Positions 29,371-40,771 of a stretch of 64,000 nt of DNA are shown one piece after another. The stretch is taken from NCBI GenBank assembly GCA_020091685.1, contig CM034605.1, forward strand, positions 6,991,019-7,055,018, written 5' to 3'. Source of the DNA: Lutjanus erythropterus. Taxonomy: Eukaryota; Chordata; Actinopteri; Lutjaniformes; Lutjanidae. Made by a program: the position numbers and the translations under genes. The number at the start of each line of letters is the position of its first letter. Positions within the stretch are counted from its first letter, which is position 1. The notes below the pieces were generated by a model. That model did not search any database. It saw only the letters and a list, made by a program, of their open reading frames with translations, and had not been told where the DNA came from.

Positions 29371-30325
29371 CCGCTAATTTAAAAGTAAACTTAATTCTGC
29401 AAATCCACAATAATGCTGTGGAATTACAGTATTCTTACTAAAATGTATATTATTTACCTCAGTACAGTGTAGAGCTCAATAAGCAGCACAAATCAGCCAA
29501 GTAACTTTACTGAAATAACACAAAAATGTAATGTGTACAATAATGCAATCATTCACTGAGACACATCCTCTGCTCTCCCAATAAAAGAGCAATGTACTGT
29601 TTGTGCTGACTGCATCACCACTGAGATATGCATCAAAAAGAGTAAAGCAGTGTTCCCCAAACCTTCTACAGTCCTGTGCCCCTTCATAGATTCAACATCC
29701 AGCTACATACCCCTCACACACTCCAACTCTTGTATGATTTTCATGTTTGTAAGCCCCCTTCACACATACACACATATTCAACCTATATATAAAATTCAGC
29801 TGAAACTGCAGGTTAATGAGGATGTGCTTGTGAGGACACACATAACTCTGTTTGACTGAATTTGAGAGTCTGAGTCTTAAATCAACAACATGTTATTTCC
29901 ACACACAATCTGTGCAGGTATTTTGCAAATCACTGATTTTTTTGTGCACCACTAGATCATTTCATGTATTAGGGGATGCAAAGATTGGTTGAATTAAAAT
30001 TAAATTTCAATAACAAATTTCTTCCTTTCAGACTAAAAGTTCTCTGATTATCTGCTGTGTGGGAGACAAACTTGCACTTGCATCTGTGAGTCAGCATCAG
30101 GAGTAAATAAAAAAAAAAAATCACTTTCTCTTGAGAGTGGATGATCAAGTGAGCAACATCCACTTTAGGCCAGATGATGGCGTGTTTGTACCAGGTAGTG
30201 CAGATGTATGAACGTGAAGCAGAGTTGAGTGCAAAGGCTGAAATTAACAGAAAGCTAACAGACCTGACTAGTACAACCAAGATGACCATGCGCAGCCATT
30301 CATCGCTGATATGGAGCTTGTTTAT
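29371..30325. other. no gene seen
   Basis: AT-rich, unique-looking; an A-run at 30108-30120. Nothing recognised. Confidence 0.35.
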
Positions 30326-30899
30326 GTAACACCCGTCCCATGTAGCTATATTATATTATGTGTCCTGAACTGCGTAATAGTACTATGGGCAGGGCCTGGG
30401 TTCTGTTTCAAATTTATTGGCGCTATTTCTTGTATTTGTAAGCTATTTGGATTTTTTACAACTTTTGTTCTATTATTATGAAATAAAAATAGCGGCAGTG
30501 CCTCCAATAAGATTTAAGAAACACAATAAAACTATGTCTCTAATTAAGTTCTTTTCCTGGTATGTTAATTCAATTTACATCAACCTTTTGTAAATGGCTT
30601 TTACCAAACAACCCAAATGCAGTATATAAGATGAATTACACCAGAAGTATAGTTAAAATACAAAATCCCAACTTTGGGTATTTATTGACAAAAGGTGAAA
30701 AACTGAAATGAAATAAGATGAATTTGATTCACTTATAAAAATAAAATTCACCAAATATTAACAAACACAAAATAACTATCAGGTCACCTTATTACTTCAG
30801 GTATCTTTTAAATCTTTCTTTTGTTAACCTTCTTATTGGACTCTAACATCACCAATGCTTATCAATTTTAACACACAAACAATCACCAAGTCACTGTGG

Positions 30900-31690
30900 G
30901 CCCACACTCACACACACTCAAACCCAAAAGGAAAAAAATACAATGTTGCAGGCCCGACGCGCTGGGGAGCGTTGAGGCCTAAAAACTGTATTGGCCGCTT
31001 CACTTGTAAATACAAGCAATAAAATAAAAGGTACGTGCAATTTCAGTACTCACGAATCCATTGGAATATGCAGTGATGTAGATGAGGGTAATGGACGACT
31101 GACGGAGCACAGACGAAAACACAGCTTAGCAGTCCAGAGACGAAAACACAGCAACGACAGTCCACGGTGGCACACCAGCAGCGGCAGGGAAAAGCAGCTC
31201 CCTAACAGTGGTCCGAAAGAGTCTTCCTCTCTCTCACAGTCCAAATGTCCATCTCCTGAATCAAATAAATAGGCTAAACCACAAGTCCATCCACTATTTC
31301 ATGTCGCTATAGCAATAGCTTGTTTTATCCTACTGCTTCAAATGCAAAGCTAACAGTACGACAGCAAAGCTAGAAGCTATTATGCTAAATGCTAGCGGCA
31401 AATAGCGCTAAGCAATACAATGCATTATTACACCATAACATTTAGTCACAGTACAGAAAACAATACACAAGCTCATATTTACCTCCTGTGCAGCACACAA
31501 GTCCAAAACCATAGAATAACTGGTCGTCAACCCCGAAGTCTTAAACGTTATGCCTCTCGTACACGCCAATGTTTACTCCACCATGACAAACTAGCTTCTC
31601 CTTCCTTCCGAAACCTCGGACCTGCGGGTTACGGCTAAGCCCCACCCCTTTACCTGACACTGGACTTTGGTTGGCTGTTTGTTTCCGGAC
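30900..31690. other. CpG-containing block of unknown nature
   Basis: Composition changes to CpG-bearing, less AT-rich sequence between AT-rich flanks. It includes a short direct repeat (GACGAAAACACAGC at about 31111 and 31140) and GCTAGC/GCTAAC words. Open frames exist on both strands but none is recognisable. It could be the body of an interspersed element or a promoter-like region. It abuts the poly(T) of the retroposed segment at 31698. Confidence 0.3.
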
Positions 31691-31697
31691 ATAGCAA

Positions 31698-32090
31698 TTT
31701 TTTTTTTTTTTTTTAATTATAATCTTTATTGTGCATTATGCAAACATAACAGCAGTGGTATGAGAAATTATTATTTAGGACATAACAATGAAAAGAAAGA
31801 AAAGCAATGATTGACATATATGCTGCGAACCAAGTTAGACTGTAAGGCTAACAAACAAACAAACTATGCTCATTTGCATGAAATATAAACATTGAACTTT
31901 TTTTTACCACAATTTTAACTTATTTTAACCATTTATACCAACATCTTTTTAACACATATTTATACATTTTAATCTGCTTTTTTAAATACATATTTACGCA
32001 TTTTAACTTGCTTTTTCAAACATATTTTGCCTGGCTTAATTTTTAAAATATTAACATTCTGATGTCTAAATGAATTTTAGCCAGGGCTAC
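31698..32090 (-). mobile_element. retroposed 3' end with poly(A) (minus strand)
   Basis: A T-run of about 17 at 31698-31714 is, on the minus strand, a poly(A) tract preceded some 9-15 bases upstream by AATAAAG. That order (transcript body, AATAAA, poly(A)) is the footprint of a reverse-transcribed, reinserted RNA, either a LINE 3' end or a processed transcript. The upstream body (to about 32090) is AT-rich and non-coding, like a 3' UTR; the parent is not recognised. Confidence 0.45.
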
Positions 32091-32407
32091 ATTTAGATCA
32101 ATTTTCCATCCATCCATTTTCTGTAACCGCTTATTCCTGAAGGGTCGCAGGGGGCTGGAGCCTCTCCCAGCTGACACTGGGCGAGAGGCAGGGTGCACCC
32201 TGGACAAGTCACCAGTTCATCACAGGTCTGATACATAGAGACAGACAACCACTCACACTCACATTCACACCTATGGGCAATTTAGAATTACCAATTAACC
32301 TAGCATGCATGTCTTTGGACTGCGGGAGGAAGCCGGAGAACCCGAAGAGAACCTATGCAGACACGAGGAGAACATGCAAACTCTGCACAGAAATTTAGAT
32401 CAATTTT
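32091..32407 (-). mobile_element. LINE-type 3' end, copy B, with target-site duplication
   Basis: Insert 32106-32392 is flanked by a perfect 15-base direct repeat ATTTAGATCAATTTT (32091-32105 and 32393-32407). On the minus strand the insert ends in an ATGGATGG short tandem tail, and contains CCTCCCGCAGTCCAAAGACATG and CCAGGGTGCACCCTGCCTCTC type blocks familiar from a widespread fish LINE tail. At about 287 bases it is a 5'-truncated, relatively young insertion. Confidence 0.75.
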
Positions 32408-33474
32408 AGCAAATGAAAAAGAAAATGCATGCAAAAAAGGGTTTTAGTTTGTTGCTGAAGTGACAAGTAAAGATTTCTGATCATCTAAAGATAATCATCA
32501 GGTCTTTCAGTGATTAACACTGGTAAAAGAAGATTTTTTTTCAAGGAGTGTTCAAGTCCAAGTTTATTTAAAAAATTCCATTGTTTGCAAAATGTCCAGG
32601 ACTCCAGACTATTTATTTACCACTACTGGCCCATATTTCCACCTGCATGTTGAAGGTGTTTATATGTAAACTCCCCCAAAAGAGGGGCAGTTCACTCAAA
32701 GGTCTCTGTTCAGTCAATCTGGCAATAAAGCACGGTCATGCTCTCTTTCCCCTCTCTTTGCCCCCATCTCTCTCTCTCAGTCCCTGTCTTTCAGAATACT
32801 TCAACATCTATCTGAGTGTGCCGCGTGAATGAGCTGGAACGTTCTGGAAAATGACCACAAATTGCTCAGGGTTCTCTGCATAGGAAGAACGAGTTAATAC
32901 ATTTGTAGCAATGTTTTACTACAGAAGCATAACAAATACATAACTACTGCTCAAGGGTGGGGTAAATGATTCTAGAGAAAGCAAATTGATTGTTAAGTCA
33001 TATGCACAGGTAGTCAAATATTGATTCTCTGGGTTAGGTTGAGCCATCATCCCAAAACATTGGTATTTGATTACCTGGAAATGAGACTGAACAATCAACT
33101 ATCTTTCTCAGAATTGTTTACCCCACCTTTAAACACACAATATGTAATTTCTGCCACAAGGGGTCTCTCAACCAAAACAATGACAAAAGATGGACTGTGA
33201 GGAGACGGTGAAATCATGGGAGCAGTTATCTTCTTTGTTAAACAGTCATCATTGTTGATGAAAATCTATTGTACAAAATGCAATCATATAACAGATAAGG
33301 TAATGTACTTGAGTTTTTTTTCCACATCACATTTAGTCATATTCAACTTTCTTTCTAACTCTCTGATGTATCTGGGAGTTACAGTAACTAGTGACAAAAT
33401 GAAACGGACTGTTACCATTAATAAAATATTGGATTTTTCTGGGTTTGAACATTGTCAGAAACATTTGGGATAAG
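32408..33474. other. no gene seen
   Basis: AT-rich. The part from 33125 (ACACAATATGTAATTTCTGCCACAAGG) looks like another fish dispersed repeat of unknown class. No exon recognised. Confidence 0.35.
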
Positions 33475-33807
33475 AAGCACACAACTTAACAACATCGATT
33501 TGCAGAACATGTCAGAAAACAAATATATTATTCATAAGTTTGTTTTCTTAGTGTATCATCTCCTAAAGATAATATTCATTGTGTTTTTGTTACCTTCCAT
33601 GAAGGCTACCATGTTGCATCACCATGTTTCTACACTAGCCCAGAACAGACAAACCAAACACTGGCTCTAAATAAGGCCTTAAAGTTTTTTGGTAGTGTTC
33701 ACCGTATGTTCCCCTACACACTTGGAAGGGGAGAGTGAGGCAGGTTGGTTGCAATTTGAAACCTCACCACCAGATGCCACTAAATCCTACACACTGGTCC
33801 TTTTAAG
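33475..33807 (+). mobile_element. TTAA-type MITE, copy 2
   Basis: Shares CTACACTAGCCCAGAACAGACAAACC, a GGCTCTAAATAAGG block and the terminal TAAATCCTACACACTGGTCC with the family. The left end is worn and its exact start is uncertain; the right end falls at about 33805. Confidence 0.6.
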
Positions 33808-34270
33808 AATCAAAATAGCAAATCTGAAGTATCATATGATGAGTTGGGGCTCTCATGTTACTGGAAAAGGGCCAATTTCTTGTTTTCTGTAAACTCCACA
33901 GGTCAAGGAGTAGGTTCAACCATGAACAAGTAGGAGTCTTTCACTGGTAATAGTTTAGACAAAAGAATTTCTGAGAGACAGCAGCTCTGGAGTCAGAAAA
34001 CATTTTGGTTAAGTTTAATCCAAATAGGCGGACCTAAAGCAAATTTTATAGCACACGAGCTATCCAAAGAAGGGTCTCTGTTCAAAATGACAAATATGTC
34101 TAGCACTGATTTTTAGTTTTCCAAATCTTTAAATTCTTAAATTGGCAGTCCCGAAGATTTTAATGTAAATAAATGTCTGTTAAGTTACTAGCTACTGCAG
34201 AACGAGGTACACAATGGTAATAGCTCACTGATGAAAGTACTGTAAAATATTTTTGTATATTTTCAGGCTT

Positions 34271-34620
34271 TCCAGTGGACAAAACAAAATAAAGTGCTCT
34301 CTAAAGGCCCTTCCAGTGAACAAAATGTTTTAAAGTGAGCTCTAAAGTGTCCCTTTAAAAAAATGATGCTTTTTATGCCTTTATTTGATATGACAGGAAA
34401 TGGGGAGAGAGAGTTGGGGAATGACATACAGCAAAGGGACGTAGGCGGGAGTTGAGCCCTGCAGTACATGGGGCAAATTCTCTACCAACTGAGCCACCAT
34501 GCCACCAAAAGTGCCCTTTAAGTGGACAAACATTGTAAAGTGGCCTCTGGGGGTGCCACTCTAGTGGACAAAACATGGCAAAATAACCCTCTGGACTGTC
34601 CTCTCATTGGAGAAAGCATA
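34271..34620. repeat. minisatellite of about 41-44 bp units, split by a SINE
   Basis: Units beginning CCAGTGGACAAAAC recur near 34271, 34312, 34520, 34559 and 34603 with a shared AAAGTG..CTCT(A/G)AA..CCCTT body. The array is interrupted at 34359-34507 by the SINE described separately. Confidence 0.7.
34359..34507 (-). mobile_element. tRNA-derived SINE
   Basis: On the minus strand it begins with a tRNA-like head: A-box-like TGGCTCAGTTGG (34496-34485) and B-box-like GGCTCAACTCC (34458-34448) at roughly normal spacing. The body then runs to an AAATAAAGGCAT tail and an A/T-rich end. It is flanked by near-identical direct repeats (AAAGTGTCCCTTTAA at 34344-34358 and AAAGTGCCCTTTAA at 34508-34521), though these also match the minisatellite unit. 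It cannot be a functional tRNA: the acceptor and anticodon arms do not fold properly. Confidence 0.65.
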
Positions 34621-36212
34621 ACACAATTAAACAAGGACTTGGAATGGTTTCACTAACGATTTTCTCCATGCTGATGCCCCACCATGTACAGGTGATGCCT
34701 TTTTGATTTTTGATTTTTTTGCCCCTGCCCTTCAGACAGGCTGAGTCTGCCACTGCCACCAGTAACTACAAGTTTCCTCAAATCGGCCAGGAATGAAATC
34801 TTCGACATTGCTATTTAGGCTTGCAAGGTTAGCTAGATTACTAGCTCAGCTACACAGCTTCTCTTGTTTAAATTTACAAGGCCAGATAGGGTAAGCTGGA
34901 TAATTTATAATGCATTGTCAGTTAGTAGAGATTATTAAAACATTATCAAAATATGAGCTACTTAATTGCTTACTCATTGAAAACTTTAGTATTACTTACA
35001 GTACACTCCCAGAAAAATGTGATTCACGGGCTTCATCTCTTGAAGCTTAATTCAATCAGCGACCTTATTTCTTCAGTGCATGTCTGCCTTCATTTTGTAA
35101 GTAATTTTCTCAAGAGAAAAATGTGGACCTGAGCCTAAGTCTCCACAATGCTTAGAGATGATGACATGATCAACCGACTGCGTGTTCTTAGTCACCCGTG
35201 ACCCACGCCTCCTCAGACAGGCTGATTCTGCAAACATGTCATCACTTTGCACCATCTTGTCGATGCTATCACTGCTATCTGCATTCTCCCTGAGAACTTG
35301 ATATGAACCAGAGTGCCATGAAGTGAAGAAACAAGTGGCGGGAATGTTGGTAAGTTTTGTCAAGTTGAAGACAATAAAGGGCACAGTTGAAAGGGCTTTG
35401 GGGTTTTATTGCTGGTCCCACCTTCACAGTGTACAGCCACCCAATAAAAATTATAAGCCACTGTGTTTAAAGGTGCCCCACCTCTGTAAAGTCAGTAAAG
35501 TCTGTAAATACATGATGGAATCATCATGTACTTAATCTTTGACAGTAATTTTCCACTTTTAAACTAAAATAATCATAAATAAAATTGTGCAACAACATTG
35601 TCAGAATAGAAACATGCCCAAAAGACATTTATCCTTTCATTGGTCCTCAATTCAACTGGAAAAAGTGACGCCTTTCTTTCCCTGATGTGTATGCAGAGAA
35701 AAGAAAACTATTAAAGGTAGCCCATCAAACCTGTCCTCCAGGACTTGCTTGCACTTGTCTGTGCTCAAGTTTAGAAAAAGAAAGAAAGAGGGCAAAGAAT
35801 GGCTCAGAATGAATCATCTGAAGACAAGGAGACAGTGACAAATCCATTTTTAGCTTTAACTCAAACATTTTAGCTCCAGAATGCTAATAACGTCTCGCTT
35901 GGTTTAGTCAAACGGTCTCTGAAGAGTGAGTATCACTTTCAGAGGGTTCCCTCTCTGTTGACAGGTCACAGCCCTGCTGAAGAAATTCCACTGACACCGA
36001 CTTAACTCCCCCAGCATTAACACTTCATACACTGTAGTGTAAAGTTATGATACAGGAGCTGAAGGTGGATTATGTGCACTCCAAAAATCAAGACCAGATG
36101 GTCATAGAATCTTTGAATATGAATCATATTTTCAGCTACGATGAGACACCTGGCAGCAAACACTCATTTTTTGTGTGTGAGTGTAAATGTGTTTAAAAGT
36201 CACTGTTGATTA
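34621..36212. other. no gene seen
   Basis: AT-rich unique-looking sequence. Nothing recognised. Confidence 0.4.
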
Positions 36213-36457
36213 TAGGTCCAGTGTGTAAGATTTATTGGCAGAATATGGTGGAAATGGAGTATAATATTCATTATAGTATTTTTTCATAAGTTTATATTCA
36301 CCTGAAAGTAAGACTCATTGTGTTTTATTACCTTAGAGTTACCAGTTTAACAACCACCATAGTTTCCTATACATTTGGAAGGAGAGGTGAGGCGAAGTGT
36401 TTGCAATCTGCAAGCCTATCATTAGATGGCACTAAATCCTACCTCCTGGTCCTTTAA
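36213..36457 (+). mobile_element. TTAA-type MITE, copy 3
   Basis: Starts AGGTCCAGTGTGTAAGATTT and ends with CTGGTCCTTTAA. The interior is shortened relative to copies 4 and 6. Confidence 0.7.
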
Positions 36458-37954
36458 TATGTTTTGCTTCTTGGAAAGGTGAAAATTCCTTCCTAGTATG
36501 AAAGAGTTAAATTTTGAAGGTGACAAATTGAAGGAAAAACTTGTGTAAATGAGTGAAAATAACACAGAAATTTATCACATGCATCACATGCTCCAACAAT
36601 CATCAGTCAACAGAATAACAAAATACAACATAAGAGAGCATCTAAATGTAAATTACACAACAATAGTAAAAGAAACACAACTAATGTAGATGCTTTCATA
36701 CATGCAGGTCACCAAATGGTTTGATTAGTATAAAAATGTAAATCATATGCTATGGTCTTCACAGTCACCACATCTTGACCTGACTGAACACCTTTGGTAA
36801 CTTTCTAAAGAATAGTTTTCACCCTTCCATTAGAGTTTCATACACTTTATGGATTTATGCCAAGCAACACTGATGCTATTCAGGCAGCTCATGAATAGGT
36901 ATTTCCTTGAAGTCATGTATGTTGAAAATGTAATATTTACCCTGCTAGTTTTGTGCTATGACTCATTTGTAGTTATTGCCTACTTAGAAAGGCAGGTCAT
37001 TTGGGGCTAAACTGTACAAGGGCATTGTGGACTCATCTCTTTTGTCCCTACCTGGTTCTTACTTTAAAATGATAGCAAGAGGGCCAAATAGGAAAATCAC
37101 AGTGGGTTTGTAAGGAACACAGAATACTTCATACAAAAATGTCATTTAACTCTTACAGTACAATGTTAACAGATATTTTCCCCCAGGCCTTCAGAAAACT
37201 GTCCGAAAACAAGCCATGATTTGACTTGTGGTACCTCTTCTTCTTGTTTTTTTTTTCTTCACAGCAACGCCTAATTGCACAATAAACATACTGGTTTATT
37301 ACTTGTTGTGACTGGAAAAGAAAATAAATACTTAAAAGTCTTTTTGCTCTGGAATTAGCTTTTGCAGCCAACAATAGCACATAGGTGCTTCAAAAAAGAC
37401 ATAATCACTACCATATTGGTATAGATCATACAGTCTGTGGATCAGATGTTTCAAAGTAGCTCAGGAATATATACCTTTGTATTTATTATACCACACACAT
37501 AACAGCCTAATTTGTAGGCACCTTAAGAGGGCTGTATCTGGCACATGGGCCACTAGCTGAATAGGCCTCCATTAAAGGAAAAGTATCATAGTCTAGTTAC
37601 ATATTTGTCAACAAAGTGCATGAAAAAACAAAAACTAATGGTGAATTGATATTATGCGTGTACCCAAAGCCCGATGCAGCTTACTCATCCGCACCATGGA
37701 GCTCCAAATAAAAACACATCAGTGAGTCACAACATCACATTGGCAAACCTGTCTCCTAGAAATTACGTTTGTATATTACTAAATTGTAATTACGTTGTGG
37801 TGACGATCTAATTCCTGCCTGGATTATGTTCACAGACATTTCTTTGAAACAATGCATTTATGCTGGCTTCACAAGAAGGCACTTGGGGTGGATGATGGGC
37901 ATACAAAGTACAGGAATATAGCACCACAGTCCTGAGTTCATGTCCAGACACGGC
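36458..37954. other. no gene seen
   Basis: AT-rich; no repeat family or exon recognised. Confidence 0.4.
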
Positions 37955-38175
37955 AACATAAGTGTTTAGGTTAAGATGAGGAAATATTATAATTTTGGGT
38001 AGGTTTAGACAACAAAAGCACTTTGGTAAGGGTTAGAAGAAGATTATTACTTTGCATGCTTTGAGGCAACAAAGACACTCCTGTTAAGGTAAGGAAATAT
38101 TGTGATTTTTGGATAGATTTGAGGCAACAAAATCACTTTGGTTAAGATTAGGGAAAGATCGTCATTTCAGTAATA
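37955..38175. repeat. tandem repeat, about 58-bp units, 3-4 copies
   Basis: Diverged units share (A/G)GGCAACAAA(A/G)(T/G)CACT..GGTTAAGGTTAGG(A/G)AA words, with AACAAA anchors at about 38011, 38068 and 38126. Confidence 0.75.
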
Positions 38176-40134
38176 AAGGAAATCCTATGAACCACAGAAT
38201 AATACTGTGTCATTGTGAGTGGTTAGTGTATTGGAAGGTTGCCTATTTTGGTGGAAAACAAATGAAATATGGTGTCAGTGAACATTTTACTGATACATTC
38301 AGTATTAACATTTATGCAACTTGCCAGGAATGTTTACTGACAACACTTACTCATGATGTTAATAGAAAAGGCATTGCGGTTTGCATTATGTTTCTCTCAA
38401 AATGCATTTTATTGTTGCAAATTGGTTGTATACAGATGCAATTCCAAGCAGATGGGACTGGCAAGGGGTGACCTGTTCCTTTATTACCATGAACATGGCC
38501 ACTGTAGTTTATTTTCAGTCATTGTGTTCTCACTGTAGATACTTGAGCACCAAATATACATTAATTCATGGCAGAAAATAGTCCTTAATAAATGCATTAT
38601 TTACTTCTGTTTGATAAAACCTACAGTGGCCACTTGGTTTAGGACATTACTGAGCTTTTTTATGGGCCTTTAAAAAAAGGTTTGCATCTTAAGTATTAAA
38701 CAATGAACCTGGGGCAGAGAGTCGCAGGCTTTTATGTTAGGAAAATAGTGTTAACTTATCTTTTCCTATCTTCAGCTGATTGATTTCTCAAGATTTTCTA
38801 ATCAAATTACTTAATCAACCCATTTCCATCAGAAATGCAAAGCTTAAGCTAAGGCATGATGTCACTAATCTGGCTAGCCAAAAACAAATACAAACACTCC
38901 GCCGATTAGAGAAGACAGAATGCATGTATTATCATCATTATAGCAATCACCATCATTACAATGACAAAGAACAGGAATTCCTAGCTTTTCAGTCCACAAC
39001 TGGCTCCATCCTCCTATCCTTGGGTAAGTATCCTGCGCACTATGTCATGGGGAAATCCTTGCCATGTTTTTGAGTGAAGGAGGCTCTAAGCCAGGATCGC
39101 TGCTCACTGCCAAGGAAAGACTCAGCCCTCTGATCCTGTGAAGTGTGCCGCACTTTTCCTATTTGATGTTGTAATTGTGTCTCTGTCTTGGACAGGAGGT
39201 CTGGGACATGTTTTTCTGTAGGAGAAAACTCTCGAGTGTGAGTGGAGTTCCATCTCTGTAGATGTTTTGGAGATGTGGCAACAGGTTGTGGTCTGCAGCA
39301 TATGGGCTCACTTTAAAACCTCCACAAAAGCTTCTCCTTCGAGGTAATTGTAGCATGAATTAGAGCAGGGAGGCTTTGATTTATCAACACAGTTGTTGAC
39401 AACAAGTTTCCAACCCCTCAGACTTTCCATTGACAAATCTGCTGTGATAACCTGAACCTGTTATAACACTAAACAGCATAAAATGACATATGATTCATCA
39501 TCTTGGACAAATTGTCTTTGGGGTAATGAGTTAATTAAAGGACAGTTGTAGCAAGGTGGTGGCAGAATAACTTCCTCATGTTGCATGTTCAGCTCTGAAC
39601 GTCTAATTACTCCGGATGAAGGTAAGCTCTCCTTGACATCTAATAACACTATGAGTCTTCTATAGGAAGCTCATTGAGACCTTTGAACAAACCTATAATT
39701 AGCTGTAATATGGGTGTACACAATTCAAATATGATTACATCAGCACTGACATTGAGAAACTGTGGCTTGTTATTTTACATTTTCCAAAGCTGTTCCAACA
39801 AATAACATCATCACACATGGACTCCACCACATAAAATACACCATCATTATTATAACTGGTGTCAAAAATATATGACATCAATCAGGCCCTCACTTGTAAC
39901 TTTAACCACAAATAATTAGGAGTGCAACAACAAACTGTTTATACTTTCACACGCCCAGCTGGCTACAGTCCTCTGAGATTATATCATTTGAAATATTGTT
40001 CGATTGGTTGTAAAATAAACACAGCATGAAAATGAATAAATGATACATTTGCCAAAAATCAGTCAAAAATCCAAATATCCAAGTGTCCCTCAACTTATGA
40101 TTCAGTACATTCCTATTAGAACTTGTGATGAAGC
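38176..40134. other. no gene seen
   Basis: Mostly unique. 39000-39650 has balanced composition and may be regulatory by texture. Short open frames (up to 120 codons near 38109) have no recognisable relatives and overlap other frames. Confidence 0.35.
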
Positions 40135-40325
40135 AATTTGTTGATTAATCAATTACAGTGGTCCAACACAAAACAGCTTTTTTACATTACTGTAAATTGA
40201 GTATCTTTGTGCTTTAGACTTTTGTACCCTTGGCCTTGTACACATTTTCTGTTGGATTTCTTGTTTCTGACATTTGACTGAGTGAATGATTAATCAATTC
40301 ATTGAAAAAATAATCTGATTAATAA
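40135..40325. mobile_element. degraded relative of the 9.7-kb repeat
   Basis: Has the ATTAATCAATTA start, a middle of similar spacing and a GATTAATCAATTCATTG end, but the interior is heavily diverged. Weak assignment. Confidence 0.3.
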
Positions 40326-40462
40326 TAAATAATGACTTTAATTACTTGCAATATTAATTAAACAAAGCAAAATATGAATATGGATTTGTGGATCAGAAAC
40401 ATTAACCATCTTACAGCCTTTAAAGGGAGACACCACTGGACTATACCAGGTAAGTAAAGTAG

Positions 40463-40771
40463 TTAAAGGTCCAGTATGTAATACTTACAGGGACTGATTG
40501 GTAGAATATAGTAGAAATGGAATATGATGATCACCTGAAAATAAAAATAGTGTTTCTTTACCTTAGAATGAGCCAGAGGGCACAGGCACTTTTCTACAGT
40601 AGCCCAGAATGGACAAACCAAAAACTGACTCTAGATAAGGACTTTTTTGTGTGTGAGTTTCATTTCTACTTTAGCTTCTCTTACATGCTAGGAAGGGGAA
40701 GATGAGGTGAAGTGTTGCAATCTGCAAGCTCACTGCTAGATGATACTAAAACCTACACACTGGTCCTTTAA
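40463..40771 (+). mobile_element. TTAA-type MITE, copy 4
   Basis: TTAA at 40463-40466 is followed by AGGTCCAGTATGTAA; the right end CACACTGGTCCT runs into TTAA at 40768-40771. It has terminal inverted repeats of about 15-20 bases and a TTAA duplication. No coding capacity. One of the best-preserved copies. Confidence 0.8.

Noticed and set aside
34359-34507. tRNA gene on the minus strand
   Set aside because: A- and B-box-like words are present but the cloverleaf arms do not pair; the TSD-like flanks and tail make it a SINE.
38109-38471. 120-codon plus-strand open frame
   Set aside because: It begins inside the 58-bp tandem repeat, overlaps two other plus-strand frames, and resembles nothing known.
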